Assembly: GCA_946412245.1 (NCBI GenBank)
Contig: CAMKGM010000034.1
Span: forward strand, 1 to 34,294
Direction of reading: 5' to 3'
From: an uncultured Bacteroidales bacterium
GTDB taxonomy: Bacteria; Bacteroidota; Bacteroidia; Bacteroidales; Muribaculaceae
DNA: 34,294 nucleotides
In this document: one piece after another, positions 14,513-22,567 of the stretch
How the letters are laid out: each line of letters starts with the position of its first letter
How positions within the stretch are numbered: position 1 is the stretch's first letter
Notes under the pieces: model-generated
Database searches by the model: none
The model's input: only the letters and a program-made list of their open reading frames with translations
What the model was told of the DNA's origin: nothing
Program-made: the position numbers and the translations under genes

Positions 14513-16105
14513 ATGGTTTTTAAATATGACTATCTCATCATCGGCTCAGGCGTTGCCGGCATGAGTTTCGCGCTGAAAGTGGCTGAAACCGGTTCAGTCG
14601 CTCTCATCTGCAAGAGTTCCCTCGAGGAGGCCAACACCGACTTGGCGCAAGGCGGCGTAGCATCGGTGACCAACCTTGAAGTAGACAACTTTGAGAAACA
14701 CATACACGACACTATGGTGGCGGGTGACTGGCTGAGTGACCCCGAGGCCGTGAAGCAAGTAGTCACGCAGGCACCCGAGCAAATTCGTGCCCTGATTAAC
14801 TGGGGCGTAGACTTTGACAAGAACGAGAAGGGCGACTTCGACCTGCATCGCGAGGGCGGACACTCCGAGTTCCGCATCTTGCACCATGCCGACAACACGG
14901 GGCATGAGATTCAGACCTCGCTCATAGAGGCTGTTCGAGCCCACAAGAATATCGACATCTTCGACAATCACTTTGCCGTTGAGATTCTCACCCAGCACCA
15001 TTTGGGCAAGATTGTGACACGTCGCACCTCGGGCATAGAATGCTTTGGAGCCTACGTGCTCAATCAGGAGACCGGCAAGGTGAACACCTTCCTGTCGCGC
15101 GTCACCCTCATGGCTACCGGCGGTGTGGGATCAGTCTATCAAACCACCACCAACCCGCTCATTGCTACCGGCGACGGCATCGCTATGGTGTATCGTGCCA
15201 AAGGCACCGTGAAGGATATGGAATTTATCCAGTTCCACCCCACCGCGCTGTATCATCCCGGCGACCGTCCCGCTTTCCTCATCACCGAGGCCATGCGCGG
15301 CTATGGCGCCGTGCTGCGCAACCTTGCCGGAGAGGAGTTTATGCAGAAGTATGACCCGCGTCTGTCGCTCGCTCCGCGCGATGTGGTGGCCCGCGCCATC
15401 GACAGCGAGATGAAGCTGCGAGGCGAGGACCACGTGTTCCTGGACGTGACACATAAAGACCCCGAAGAGACCAAACACCACTTCCCCAATATCTACAAGC
15501 ACTGCCTGGAACTGGGCATCGACATCACTAAGGACTACATTCCCGTAGTGCCAGCGGCACACTACCTGTGCGGCGGCATCAAGGTAGACCTGAAAGCGCG
15601 CTCGTCAATCAAGCGACTCTTTGCCGTGGGCGAGTGCTCATGCACCGGTCTGCACGGCGGCAACCGACTTGCCAGCAACTCGCTCATCGAGGCGGTAGTG
15701 TATGCCGAAGCGGCTGCACAGCATGCCAAGGAATGTATTAAGCACTTCGACTTCCGCGACGACATTCCTGAGTGGAACGACGAGGGCACGCAGCACCCCG
15801 AGGAAATGGTGCTCATCAGTCAGAGCGAGAAGGAAGTGAACGAAATCATGAGCTCCTACGTGGGCATCGTACGTAGCAACCTGCGTTTGGATCGTGCATG
15901 GAACCGTCTCGACATCCTGTATCAGGAGACTGAGAAACTGTTCAAGGAGAGCAAGGTGTCGCGCCGCATTTGCGAGTTGCGTAACATCATCAACGTGGGC
16001 TATCTGATTATGCGTCAGGCCAAAGAGCGCAAAGAGAGCCGTGGCTTGCACTACACGCTCGACTACCCACCCGCACCCAAGAATGAAGAAGACCTGAAAC
16101 TGTAG
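14513..16105 (+). CDS. nadB: L-aspartate oxidase
   Basis: 530 residues. Oxidises L-aspartate to iminoaspartate, the first step of de novo NAD synthesis, with FAD. The N-terminus 'FKYDYLIIGSGVAGMSFALKVAE' is the FAD Rossmann motif. 'NTDLAQGGVASV', 'HREGGHSEFRILHHADNTG', 'EFIQFHPTALYHPG', and 'FAVGECSCTGLHGGNRLASN' are conserved in the family, and the C-terminal helical domain is present. The partner genes nadA and nadC are not in the window. It lies 27 bases after the penicillin-binding protein gene with no terminator between, so read-through transcription is likely although the functions are unrelated. The start is at 14513; there is no better upstream ATG. Confidence 0.96.
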   Translation: MVFKYDYLIIGSGVAGMSFALKVAETGSVALICKSSLEEANTDLAQGGVASVTNLEVDNFEKHIHDTMVAGDWLSDPEAVKQVVTQAPEQIRALINWGVDFDKNEKGDFDLHREGGHSEFRILHHADNTGHEIQTSLIEAVRAHKNIDIFDNHFAVEILTQHHLGKIVTRRTSGIECFGAYVLNQETGKVNTFLSRVTLMATGGVGSVYQTTTNPLIATGDGIAMVYRAKGTVKDMEFIQFHPTALYHPGDRPAFLITEAMRGYGAVLRNLAGEEFMQKYDPRLSLAPRDVVARAIDSEMKLRGEDHVFLDVTHKDPEETKHHFPNIYKHCLELGIDITKDYIPVVPAAHYLCGGIKVDLKARSSIKRLFAVGECSCTGLHGGNRLASNSLIEAVVYAEAAAQHAKECIKHFDFRDDIPEWNDEGTQHPEEMVLISQSEKEVNEIMSSYVGIVRSNLRLDRAWNRLDILYQETEKLFKESKVSRRICELRNIINVGYLIMRQAKERKESRGLHYTLDYPPAPKNEEDLKL

Positions 16106-16169
16106 CACAATTCGGTTTTAGAATTCCGGTTGCGACATTATTTAGATTTAACTTATCAACTTCATAGCA

Positions 16170-17507
16170 ATGAAAAGAGCGGTATTTTTCCTAACGGCGC
16201 TTCTGACTCTGCTGGGCGTTGACGCACAAGTGAACTTCAAGGGGTCGTGGGGCGGCACCTTGAATGTGGGCGTGGAACTGCGCCTGGTGTTCAACATCGA
16301 GAAGAATAGCGATGGCACCTACAGTGCCACGATGGACTCTCCCGACCAAGACACAAAGGGAATTCCTTGCAGCAAGGTTGAGGCAAAGGATGATGAACTA
16401 CTCATTGAGGTGGGCAACGGTGTCATCAAGTACAATGGCCGCTACGATGCTGCCAAGCAGACTATTATCGGCACCTTCGCTCAAAACGGGAATTTAATCC
16501 CTCTGGAATTGAGCCGCTTAGAGGCTAAAGACAAGGGCAACGAACGGCCTCAGGAACCGCAACCGCCATTCCCCTACGGCCAAGAGGAAGTGACTTTTAA
16601 CAACGGTAAGGTGACCCTTGCCGGCACACTCACGCTGCCTTCTGAGGGCACGAAGCATCCCGCTGTGGTGCTGGTGACAGGTAGCGGGCCTCAAGACCGT
16701 AACGAAACCATCATGGGACACAAGCCCTTCCTACTCATTGCCGACTATCTCACTCGCCGGGGCATAGCCGTGCTGCGCTACGATGACCGCGGCGTGGGGC
16801 GCTCAAGTGTTGCGACCGGCTATGAGACCACCCTTGACCTTGCACAAGATGCCATGGAGGCAGTACGCTACCTGCGCAACCGTGCCGACATCGATGCCTC
16901 AAAGGTGGGCATCATAGGCCACAGCGAGGGCGGACTGATTGCTATGATCAATGCGGCAGAGCATCCCGACGAGGTGTCATTCATTGTGTCACTCGCCGGT
17001 CCGGCTCTGAAAGGCAAGGACTTGATGATTGCCCAAAACCTGATGATTATGGAAACGCAAGGCATCACTCCCACGGCTGAGGCAAAAGAAATGTTGACAC
17101 AACTGTTTACCACCATCGACGAGAGCAAGGACAATGCCTCGCTGCGCACGCAGTTGCAAGCCATGCTGGGCAATAATCCGCAGTTCAGCAGCCAGATTCC
17201 AATTCTCTCCTCGCCCGGCTACGTGGCCATGATTAAAATGGACCCGACTCCCTATCTGAAGAAAATCAAGTGCCCTATGCTGGCACTGAATGGGGCCTGG
17301 GATTCACAAGTGGCTGCAACTGAAAATCTTGCCGCCATCAAGAAATATGTGAAGCGGGCCGAGGTGAAGCAATATGAGCGACTCAATCACCTGTTCCAGA
17401 CTTGCGACAGTCGCGCCATGAGCATGGCCTACGGAAGAATAACCGAGACAATGGCTCCCCAGGTGCTTGCCGACATGGCAACCTGGCTCATCAAACAGAC
17501 GAAATAA
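16170..17507 (+). CDS. secreted alpha/beta hydrolase (serine hydrolase/peptidase-like)
   Basis: 445 residues with a signal peptide (MKRAVFFLTALLTLLGVDAQ, cut near residue 19-20). An N-terminal beta-rich domain of ~100 residues ('FKGSWGGTLNVG' to 'LIPLELSRLE') is of the type often found before such hydrolases. The hydrolase domain begins near residue 135. The nucleophile elbow is 'GHSEGG' (Ser near 251), the oxyanion region 'VTGSGPQDRNE', the probable acid Asp near 376 ('NGAWDSQV') and the His near 406 ('RLNHLFQ'). 'VLRYDDRGVGRS' is typical of the family. It acts in the periplasm or outside; substrate unknown, with ester, acyl or peptide bonds all possible. It is separated from nadB by 64 bases and is followed by a palindromic hairpin shared with the convergent tatD gene. 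Confidence 0.85.
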   Translation: MKRAVFFLTALLTLLGVDAQVNFKGSWGGTLNVGVELRLVFNIEKNSDGTYSATMDSPDQDTKGIPCSKVEAKDDELLIEVGNGVIKYNGRYDAAKQTIIGTFAQNGNLIPLELSRLEAKDKGNERPQEPQPPFPYGQEEVTFNNGKVTLAGTLTLPSEGTKHPAVVLVTGSGPQDRNETIMGHKPFLLIADYLTRRGIAVLRYDDRGVGRSSVATGYETTLDLAQDAMEAVRYLRNRADIDASKVGIIGHSEGGLIAMINAAEHPDEVSFIVSLAGPALKGKDLMIAQNLMIMETQGITPTAEAKEMLTQLFTTIDESKDNASLRTQLQAMLGNNPQFSSQIPILSSPGYVAMIKMDPTPYLKKIKCPMLALNGAWDSQVAATENLAAIKKYVKRAEVKQYERLNHLFQTCDSRAMSMAYGRITETMAPQVLADMATWLIKQTK

Positions 17508-17511
17508 TCTC

Positions 17512-17546
17512 TAACCCCAATCGGTCATGAGGCCTAATTGGGGTTA
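17512..17546. terminator. palindromic element between convergent genes, probable two-way terminator and repeat-family member
   Basis: TAACCCCAAT (17512-17521) and ATTGGGGTTA (17537-17546) are perfect 10-bp arms; GG/CC inside can extend the stem. The element lies between the ends of the hydrolase gene (+) and tatD (-). The left arm and loop (AACCCCAATCGGTCATGAGG) closely match the 23-bp repeats at 6507 and 8056, so it belongs to the same short repeat family. Confidence 0.7.
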
Positions 17547-17565
17547 ATCAACTTGTTTACAGATA

Positions 17566-18195
17566 TTACTCGGTGCCGAGAAACAGCCGAGTGGCATTGG
17601 CTGTGGCTATGTCGAGAATGTTCCCGACTGATGTGCTACGCGCCTTGGCGACGGCACTAGCCACATCGTCAATGACGGCGCCACTGTCGTCGGTCTCAAT
17701 CAGCATTTGTTCCAGGGGCGTAATAGCCGCTGTATCAGGGTTAAAACGAGGCCCAAACGAGAGATAGAACCCGGCATCAAGCAATGGTCGGGCCACTTGA
17801 GGTTTGCCGCGCATGCCATGAATCACCCACGCCACCGCACGGCCCGATTCACGCCAAGCCTTCAGCACCTGCTGCGACGTGCGCACCATGTGAACGATGA
17901 GCGTCTTGCCCAGTGCCTCGGCCAGTTCTATGTGGCGGTTGAATATATCCCACTGAACATTGAACGGTGCGCCTCGCAAGGCGTCAAGGCCCGTTTCGCC
18001 TATGGCAACCACTTGTTCATGCCGGGCAACGGCAGCGAGGGCCTGCAACCGGTCGGCCATCACATCGGCGGTTTTCCACGGATGAATGCCCACGCTATAC
18101 AGTCGCCCCTCATGAGGGTTGAACTCCATGGGGTCGCAGGCGATAAGCGCGTCTTGCGCTTGAGGGTTATGGGTATGTGCGTCAATAATCATCAT
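17566..18195 (-). CDS. TatD-family metal-dependent hydrolase
   Basis: 209 residues, shorter than the ~260 of E. coli TatD, as is normal for the Bacteroidales version. Metal-binding residues are visible: HxH in 'IIDAHTHN' (residues 3-10), Glu in 'AIGETGLDA', His in 'TLIVHMVR', His in 'WVIHGMRG' and Asp in 'MLIETDD'. TatD proteins are TIM-barrel 3'-5' DNases or related phosphoesterases. The ATG at 18195 overlaps the yidD stop by four bases (ATGA); a second in-frame ATG follows at once. It is the last gene of the rnpA-yidD-tatD chain, an order common in this group. Confidence 0.88.
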   Translation of the reverse strand: MMIIDAHTHNPQAQDALIACDPMEFNPHEGRLYSVGIHPWKTADVMADRLQALAAVARHEQVVAIGETGLDALRGAPFNVQWDIFNRHIELAEALGKTLIVHMVRTSQQVLKAWRESGRAVAWVIHGMRGKPQVARPLLDAGFYLSFGPRFNPDTAAITPLEQMLIETDDSGAVIDDVASAVAKARSTSVGNILDIATANATRLFLGTE

Positions 18196-18455
18196 GGAAC
18201 CGGGTCATAGCCGCTACCGCCCCATGGGTGACAGCGCAGAATGCGTTTCACCGCCAGCCAAGTGCCCTTGAACGGACCATGTTTCTTGATAGCCTCAATT
18301 GCATAATTACTGCAAGTGGGGGTAAAACGGCACATGGGCGGCGTGAACGGAGAGATGCAACGCTGATAGAACTTGATGGGCAACATCAGCAACCAACCCA
18401 GTGCGGTGAGCACCGCCTTCAGGCCAGCTTTGAGGATGTTCAACAAGCGGTTCAT
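18192..18455 (-). CDS. yidD: membrane protein insertion efficiency factor YidD
   Basis: 87 residues. The N-terminal amphipathic/hydrophobic stretch ('[20 protein letters not shown]') is followed by the family signature '[20 protein letters not shown]' with its three Cys and '[19 protein letters not shown]', then '[17 protein letters not shown]'. YidD sits at the inner membrane and helps YidC-dependent insertion. It overlaps rnpA upstream by 4 bases and tatD downstream by 4 bases, so the three are translationally coupled. Confidence 0.95.
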   Translation of the reverse strand: MNRLLNILKAGLKAVLTALGWLLMLPIKFYQRCISPFTPPMCRFTPTCSNYAIEAIKKHGPFKGTWLAVKRILRCHPWGGSGYDPVP

Positions 18456-18844
18456 GGCTGAGAGGCATCTTTTGAAATCTTGTCAAGCAGTTGTTTCATA
18501 CTTGCCTCGATGGTTGCATAATCACTCTTATGCGTTGACAAATAGATAAATGCCATATCGCACTGCAGGTGGCTGTCGGCAAGCGACGTGAACAGGATGT
18601 CGCGGTTCAGCCTGTAAGCCTCACGCATGCGTCGACGCAACAGCACGCGGTCCACAGCATGACGTTGTTTCTTCTTGGGCACCGTGAGCATGAAGCGTGC
18701 AGGAACCTCTGTCCTTGAATCTTCTCGGAAACAGTACACCGCGCGCAACGGATAGGCAATGGCACTCTGTCCCTTGCTGAACAAGTGCTCAACAGCCTTG
18801 GTGCTGCACAAGCGGTGGCTTTTGGGTAGGGTTTTGCGATTCAT
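18452..18844 (-). CDS. rnpA: ribonuclease P protein component
   Basis: 130 residues, typical size. '[20 protein letters not shown]' is the usual N-terminus and '[26 protein letters not shown]' carries the RNA-binding arginine-rich motif. In this copy the conserved 'RNRVKR' core is changed to 'VDRVLLRRR', as in other Bacteroidales. The protein binds RNase P RNA and helps mature tRNA 5' ends. It leads the rnpA-yidD-tatD operon and has a strong promoter 30 bases upstream. In many bacteria rpmH precedes it; here it does not, which is normal for the phylum. Confidence 0.93.
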   Translation of the reverse strand: MNRKTLPKSHRLCSTKAVEHLFSKGQSAIAYPLRAVYCFREDSRTEVPARFMLTVPKKKQRHAVDRVLLRRRMREAYRLNRDILFTSLADSHLQCDMAFIYLSTHKSDYATIEASMKQLLDKISKDASQP

Positions 18845-18848
18845 GCGT

Positions 18849-18902
18849 TGTGTAACTTTGCTTTTTCTCTCGCAAAGTTACACACATTTTTCTGAATAGC
18901 AA
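18849..18902 (-). promoter_or_regulatory. rnpA promoter with a mirror-image -7 box
   Basis: On the minus strand TTG (18902-18900), 19 bases, then TAACTTTG (18880-18873). The -7 box is one arm of a perfect 13-bp inverted repeat: TGTGTAACTTTGC (18849-18861) and GCAAAGTTACACA (18872-18884), so the plus strand also carries a TAACTTTG (18853-18860). The second arm lies at or after the expected transcript start. Confidence 0.75.
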
Positions 18903-18988
18903 GTCACATCGTCACTGAATGTGCAAACCGCGTCAACGCAGCCATTTTCAACTTGCTACCGAGCAATATCGTTTTTTCAGATGAAAAA

Positions 18989-19522
18989 TTATTCTACATT
19001 CTTAATAAACTTGGCAGGATTACCGCCTACGATGGTGTTGGGGGCGACATCCTTGGTGACAACGGCACCTGCTGCAACCACAGCATTCTCACCTACTGTC
19101 ACTCCGGGTAGAATGGTGGCGCCGGCACCTATCCACACATGCTTGCCGATGTGCACGGGCTTGCAAGTGAGCAATTGGCGGTCATGCAAGTCGTGATTGT
19201 TGCTGATGAGTTGCACATTGGCGGCTATCATGGCATCATCCTCAATGGTAATGTCGCCTCGCGACATCATCAGGCAGTCAGACATAATCATCACATTTTT
19301 GCCAATTTTCACCCTATCGAAACACACTCCCTTGAGCGGAGGCATCACCATGGAGCCGTCACCTATATTGTCTCCAAAGAGTTCTTTCACCAGATTGTTA
19401 TATTCATCGGTATAAGGCACGGTGTGGTTTATCTTAAACACGAGTTTAACATCTCTCATGGCTCGCTCCAACTCCTCAGGAGAGGTCTTGCGGGGATCAA
19501 CAATAATTGCTTCTGCTTTCAT
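18989..19522 (-). CDS. hexapeptide-repeat O-acetyltransferase (maltose/galactoside acetyltransferase type)
   Basis: 177 residues. The C-terminal two thirds are left-handed beta-helix hexapeptide repeats: 'VKIGKNVMIMSD', 'ITIEDDAMIAANV', 'VHIGKHVWIGAGATILPGVT' and 'VGENAVVAAGAVVTKDVAPN', ending 'IVGGNPAKFIK'. The probable catalytic His is in 'NNHDLHDRQL'. These enzymes transfer acetyl from acetyl-CoA to a sugar or similar acceptor in the cytoplasm. A -7 box TAACTTTG (19557-19550, minus strand) lies 28 bases upstream; no good -33 is seen. It stands alone. The acceptor cannot be deduced. Confidence 0.88.
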   Translation of the reverse strand: MKAEAIIVDPRKTSPEELERAMRDVKLVFKINHTVPYTDEYNNLVKELFGDNIGDGSMVMPPLKGVCFDRVKIGKNVMIMSDCLMMSRGDITIEDDAMIAANVQLISNNHDLHDRQLLTCKPVHIGKHVWIGAGATILPGVTVGENAVVAAGAVVTKDVAPNTIVGGNPAKFIKNVE

Positions 19523-19634
19523 TTAGTTCTTGATATTTGATTTACATTGCAAAGTTACAACCAAACTGCGAGGCGTTTGTTTTACAAATAACATCATATT
19601 TTTCACTTTTTCCACAAACGATCAGTTCCTTCCC

Positions 19635-19799
19635 TCAATGCGTAGCCTTGAGATACTGTAAGTCGCCATACCAGTAGCCGGCCGTGCAGCCGCCGTCGAT
19701 GAGCAAGTCGGCACCGCTAATGAAGCGGCCTCGCGAGGACATGAGGAACTCAGCCAGGTCGCCTACCTCGTCGGGCGTACCCGCACGACGTTTCCTCAT
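19635..19799 (-). pseudogene. C-terminal stub of a short-chain dehydrogenase/reductase
   Basis: Minus-strand translation from 19799 gives 54 residues: 'RAGTPDEVGDLAEFLMSSRG', 'FISGADLLIDGGCTAGYWYG' and '...LQYLKATH' before TGA. This is the end of a classical SDR (the region after the catalytic helix, with the xPxEVA and SGxxxxxDGG motifs). The Rossmann fold and Ser-Tyr-Lys residues are missing, and upstream sequence is unrelated, so this is a remnant. Confidence 0.75.
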
Positions 19800-19812
19800 A
19801 GCCCTCTTTTTA

Positions 19813-19917
19813 TTATTTTGCCATGTTTGCTATCTCCTGTGTCTCGCGGTCAGCATTGGCCGCCTCGGCAATGCTCTTCAAGGTATTGTCAATGATGATA
19901 TGCTCAACGTTTTCCAT
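19813..19917 (-). CDS. possible small protein (34 residues) downstream of rnhB
   Basis: An ATG at 19917, 4 bases after the rnhB stop, opens a 34-codon frame: it begins 'MENVEHIIIDNTLKSIAEAA' and ends '...EIANMAK'. It is acidic and predicted helical. It could be a genuine short gene of the Na/Pi transporter-rnhB unit or another remnant like the SDR stub 14 bases further on. No family recognised. Confidence 0.35.
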   Translation of the reverse strand: MENVEHIIIDNTLKSIAEAANADRETQEIANMAK

Positions 19918-19921
19918 ACGC

Positions 19922-20524
19922 TTAAAACAAGCTCAACTGACGGTGCTCCAGAGCAAACGACTTGCGATGATAGGGGGTGATGCCATACTGCTCAATGGCG
20001 GCATAATGGTCCTTAGTGGGATAGCCCTTGTTGTGCTGCCAGCCATACTGCGGGAAATCCTGGGCTATGCGCATCATGTACTCGTCGCGGTGGGTTTTGG
20101 CAAGAATGGACGCGGCGGCTATGCTCAGCATTTTGCCGTCACCTTTCACAATGGTGGTGTAAGGGACATCTTGCCAGGGCTTGAAGCGGTTGCCGTCAAC
20201 CAGAATATACTCTGGCTTCACGGTCAGCGCGTCGAGTGCTCTGTGCATAGCGAGTATCGATGCGTTCAGAATGTTGATGCGGTCTATTTCTTCAGGCCAC
20301 ACCATGGCCACTGCCCAGGCTAGAGCATGATGCTCAATGACGGGGCGCAGCAACTCACGCTTGCGCTCTGTGAGTTGCTTGCTGTCATTAATGAGGTCGT
20401 TACTGAAGTCGGGCGGTAATATCACCGCAGCGGCTGTTACCGGCCCTGCGAGCGGACCACGTCCGGCCTCGTCACATCCGGCTTCTAAGCGTCCCGGTTC
20501 CAAATAAGGGGCTAATGTTGCCAT
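19922..20524 (-). CDS. rnhB: ribonuclease HII
   Basis: 200 residues. Cuts the RNA strand of RNA-DNA hybrids and starts removal of single ribonucleotides from DNA. The catalytic DEAGRG motif is at residues 18-23 ('CDEAGRGPLAGPV'), followed by 'DSKQLTERKRE', 'YILVDGNRF', 'KGDGKMLSIAAASILAK' and 'DEYMM', together giving the four acidic metal ligands. It ends 'RKSFALEHRQLSLF', a PIP-like tail common in the family. It starts 31 bases after the Na/Pi transporter gene and is probably co-transcribed with it. Confidence 0.95.
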   Translation of the reverse strand: MATLAPYLEPGRLEAGCDEAGRGPLAGPVTAAAVILPPDFSNDLINDSKQLTERKRELLRPVIEHHALAWAVAMVWPEEIDRINILNASILAMHRALDALTVKPEYILVDGNRFKPWQDVPYTTIVKGDGKMLSIAAASILAKTHRDEYMMRIAQDFPQYGWQHNKGYPTKDHYAAIEQYGITPYHRKSFALEHRQLSLF

Positions 20525-20555
20525 AAGATTGTAGTTTAAGTGTGTAATGAAAGTT

Positions 20556-22367
20556 TTATACCGTCTCTAATTCACCGTTATGCACCGCCCCGTCTTCAAG
20601 GTCATGATGATGCCGGCGTAATTGCGTGTCCACACTGTCAATTACATTAATAATGTAGTCGCCCAGTTTCTCGGCCTCGCAAATGATGTCCATGTAGAAG
20701 ATGCCGGCCTGGTAGGCATACTTCTTTTGGTTGATGTTCTCAATATTCTCAATGCGGCACTGATTGCGGAAGTTATTGATCTCGCGCTCCTTGTTGTAGT
20801 TGCGCATTAGGTCGTCACGCGTCACCTCGTCAATGTCGCACAGCACCGAAATCATGTTGGTCATCGCCTCGCTCACATATTTCAGTATCGTGTCGATGTT
20901 TTGATAGTTATATTCGCTGAAGTGGGCATGCGCCTCCTCTTTGCGCACCAGCGAGCGCGCTATGTTGTTGCAACTGTCGGCTATGCTCTCAATCTCGCTC
21001 ACGATGCTCAGCAGCATGCTCACGCGCATCTTGGCATCATAACTCAAGCGGCCGTCAATCACCTTGTTCAGGTAGTTTCCTATCTCTATCTCCATGCGGT
21101 CGCTGATGTCCTCGTACTTGCCTATGCGGGTGTACAATTTGTTAAATTCCTCGGTACCCGTCTTGGTGTGCAGCAATGTCTTCACCATGCCCAGCATACG
21201 CTCTACCCGCTCGGCATAGACCGCCGTCTCGCGTTGAGCCAACTCAATGTTCAACTCCGACGCACTGAGCAGACCGCGCGAAATGTAGCGCAATTGGAAA
21301 CTCTCCTCGTCTTTTTTCTTGGTCTTCACTATCTTGTTGACGATGTTCACCAACTGCTTAACAAAGCCGATGACCAGCAACAGGCTGAACACATTGTAGA
21401 CCGTGTGATAAATCGTTGCGCCAAACGACATTGAGAACATCATCGACTTCAACTGCGCGGGGTCGGTGACACCGCTCTGAACCGCTTGATACAGTGCGGT
21501 GGGATCGCCGGCGTTCAGCACATCGCGTGTGAGCCACACTATCATCTTCACAAACGGGAAGAAGACCACCAGCATCCATGCGGCACTAATCAAATTATAC
21601 ACCAAGTGCCCCATAGCCGCCTTCTTGGCCGCCGTGTTTCCGCCTAGCGATGCCAGTAGCGGGGTGATGGTCGTTCCAACATTGCTGCCCAGCACAATCG
21701 CGCAAGCCATGTCAAACGGAATCCAACCCTTTGTGCCCATGATTATCACGATGGCAAACGTGGCCGCACTCGACTGAATGACCATCGTAACGATCACACC
21801 CACCGCGAAGAAGATGAGCAGGGACCAGAATCCCATGCTCGTGTAGTACTGCAGCGACTCAAATATCTCCGGACTCTTGCTCAAGTCGGGTACATTTTGG
21901 CTAATGGCCGCCAGCCCCATGAACAGGAACACAAATCCTATCACGAACTCGCCTATTGACTTGGTGCTGCTGCGCTTGAAAAAGAGCATCGGCACACCCA
22001 CGGCCAGTAACGGCAGGCATATCAGCGACATATTGACTTTAAAGCCAAATATCGACACAATCCACGAGGTGAATGTGCTACCCATGTTGGCGCCCAGTAT
22101 CACCGCCATTGACTGCTCAAGCGACATTAAGCCCGCATTCACAAAACTCACGACCATCACAGTCGACGCACTCGAACTCTGAATGAGCATCGTGATGAGC
22201 ATACCGGTCATCAATCCGGTGACACGGTTGCGGGTCATGGCCGACAAAATGGAGCGAAGACGATCGCCCGCCGCTTTCTGTAGGCCTTCACTCATCACCT
22301 TCATTCCGTAGAGGAATAAGCACACTGAGCCCAGCAACGCAAGAAAATCAAGAATCGAATAGTCCAT
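20556..22367 (-). CDS. Na/Pi cotransporter family protein with C-terminal PhoU-like domain
   Basis: 603 residues. The membrane half contains two inverted repeats of the NptA/SLC34 fold, each with the QSS signature: 'MLIQSSSASTVMVVSF' near residue 62 and 'MVIQSSAATFAIVIIMG' near 196, plus 'LGANMGSTFTSW' and 'LGSNVGTTITPLL'. The C-terminal ~230 residues are helical and PhoU-like ('LSIVSEIESIADSCNNIARS', 'EAEKLGDYIINVID'). Family members import phosphate with sodium, or act as regulators of nucleotide signalling; the phosphate role here is inferred. The gene has a strong promoter and is the first of a unit with rnhB. Confidence 0.9.
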   Translation of the reverse strand: MDYSILDFLALLGSVCLFLYGMKVMSEGLQKAAGDRLRSILSAMTRNRVTGLMTGMLITMLIQSSSASTVMVVSFVNAGLMSLEQSMAVILGANMGSTFTSWIVSIFGFKVNMSLICLPLLAVGVPMLFFKRSSTKSIGEFVIGFVFLFMGLAAISQNVPDLSKSPEIFESLQYYTSMGFWSLLIFFAVGVIVTMVIQSSAATFAIVIIMGTKGWIPFDMACAIVLGSNVGTTITPLLASLGGNTAAKKAAMGHLVYNLISAAWMLVVFFPFVKMIVWLTRDVLNAGDPTALYQAVQSGVTDPAQLKSMMFSMSFGATIYHTVYNVFSLLLVIGFVKQLVNIVNKIVKTKKKDEESFQLRYISRGLLSASELNIELAQRETAVYAERVERMLGMVKTLLHTKTGTEEFNKLYTRIGKYEDISDRMEIEIGNYLNKVIDGRLSYDAKMRVSMLLSIVSEIESIADSCNNIARSLVRKEEAHAHFSEYNYQNIDTILKYVSEAMTNMISVLCDIDEVTRDDLMRNYNKEREINNFRNQCRIENIENINQKKYAYQAGIFYMDIICEAEKLGDYIINVIDSVDTQLRRHHHDLEDGAVHNGELETV

Positions 22368-22400
22368 CTTTCACAGGTGGGATTAGGGTTTATAATAGCA

Positions 22401-22431
22401 CAAAGTTACAATTTTATTACAATTTCAGCAA
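22401..22431 (-). promoter_or_regulatory. promoter of the Na/Pi transporter-rnhB unit
   Basis: On the minus strand TTG (22431-22429), 20 bases, TAACTTTG (22408-22401). The start codon of the transporter is 33 bases further on. Confidence 0.75.
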
Positions 22432-22493
22432 CTTTTTATGCATTTCATCGCTAAAAAAAGCATAACCGGGAACACATTTTGCGCAGTCAGGCA

Positions 22494-22525
22494 TTTGCTT
22501 ATGACTGGAGAAATCACTACCTTTG
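22494..22525 (+). promoter_or_regulatory. promoter of the beta-helix protein gene
   Basis: TTTG (22494-22497), 20 bases, TACCTTTG (22518-22525). It diverges from the transporter promoter about 60 bases away and rules out the upstream ATG at 22523 as the start of the next gene. Confidence 0.8.
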
Positions 22526-22567
22526 TCAACGATAACAGATTCTTTTAACAACTTTACTTTAAAACTT

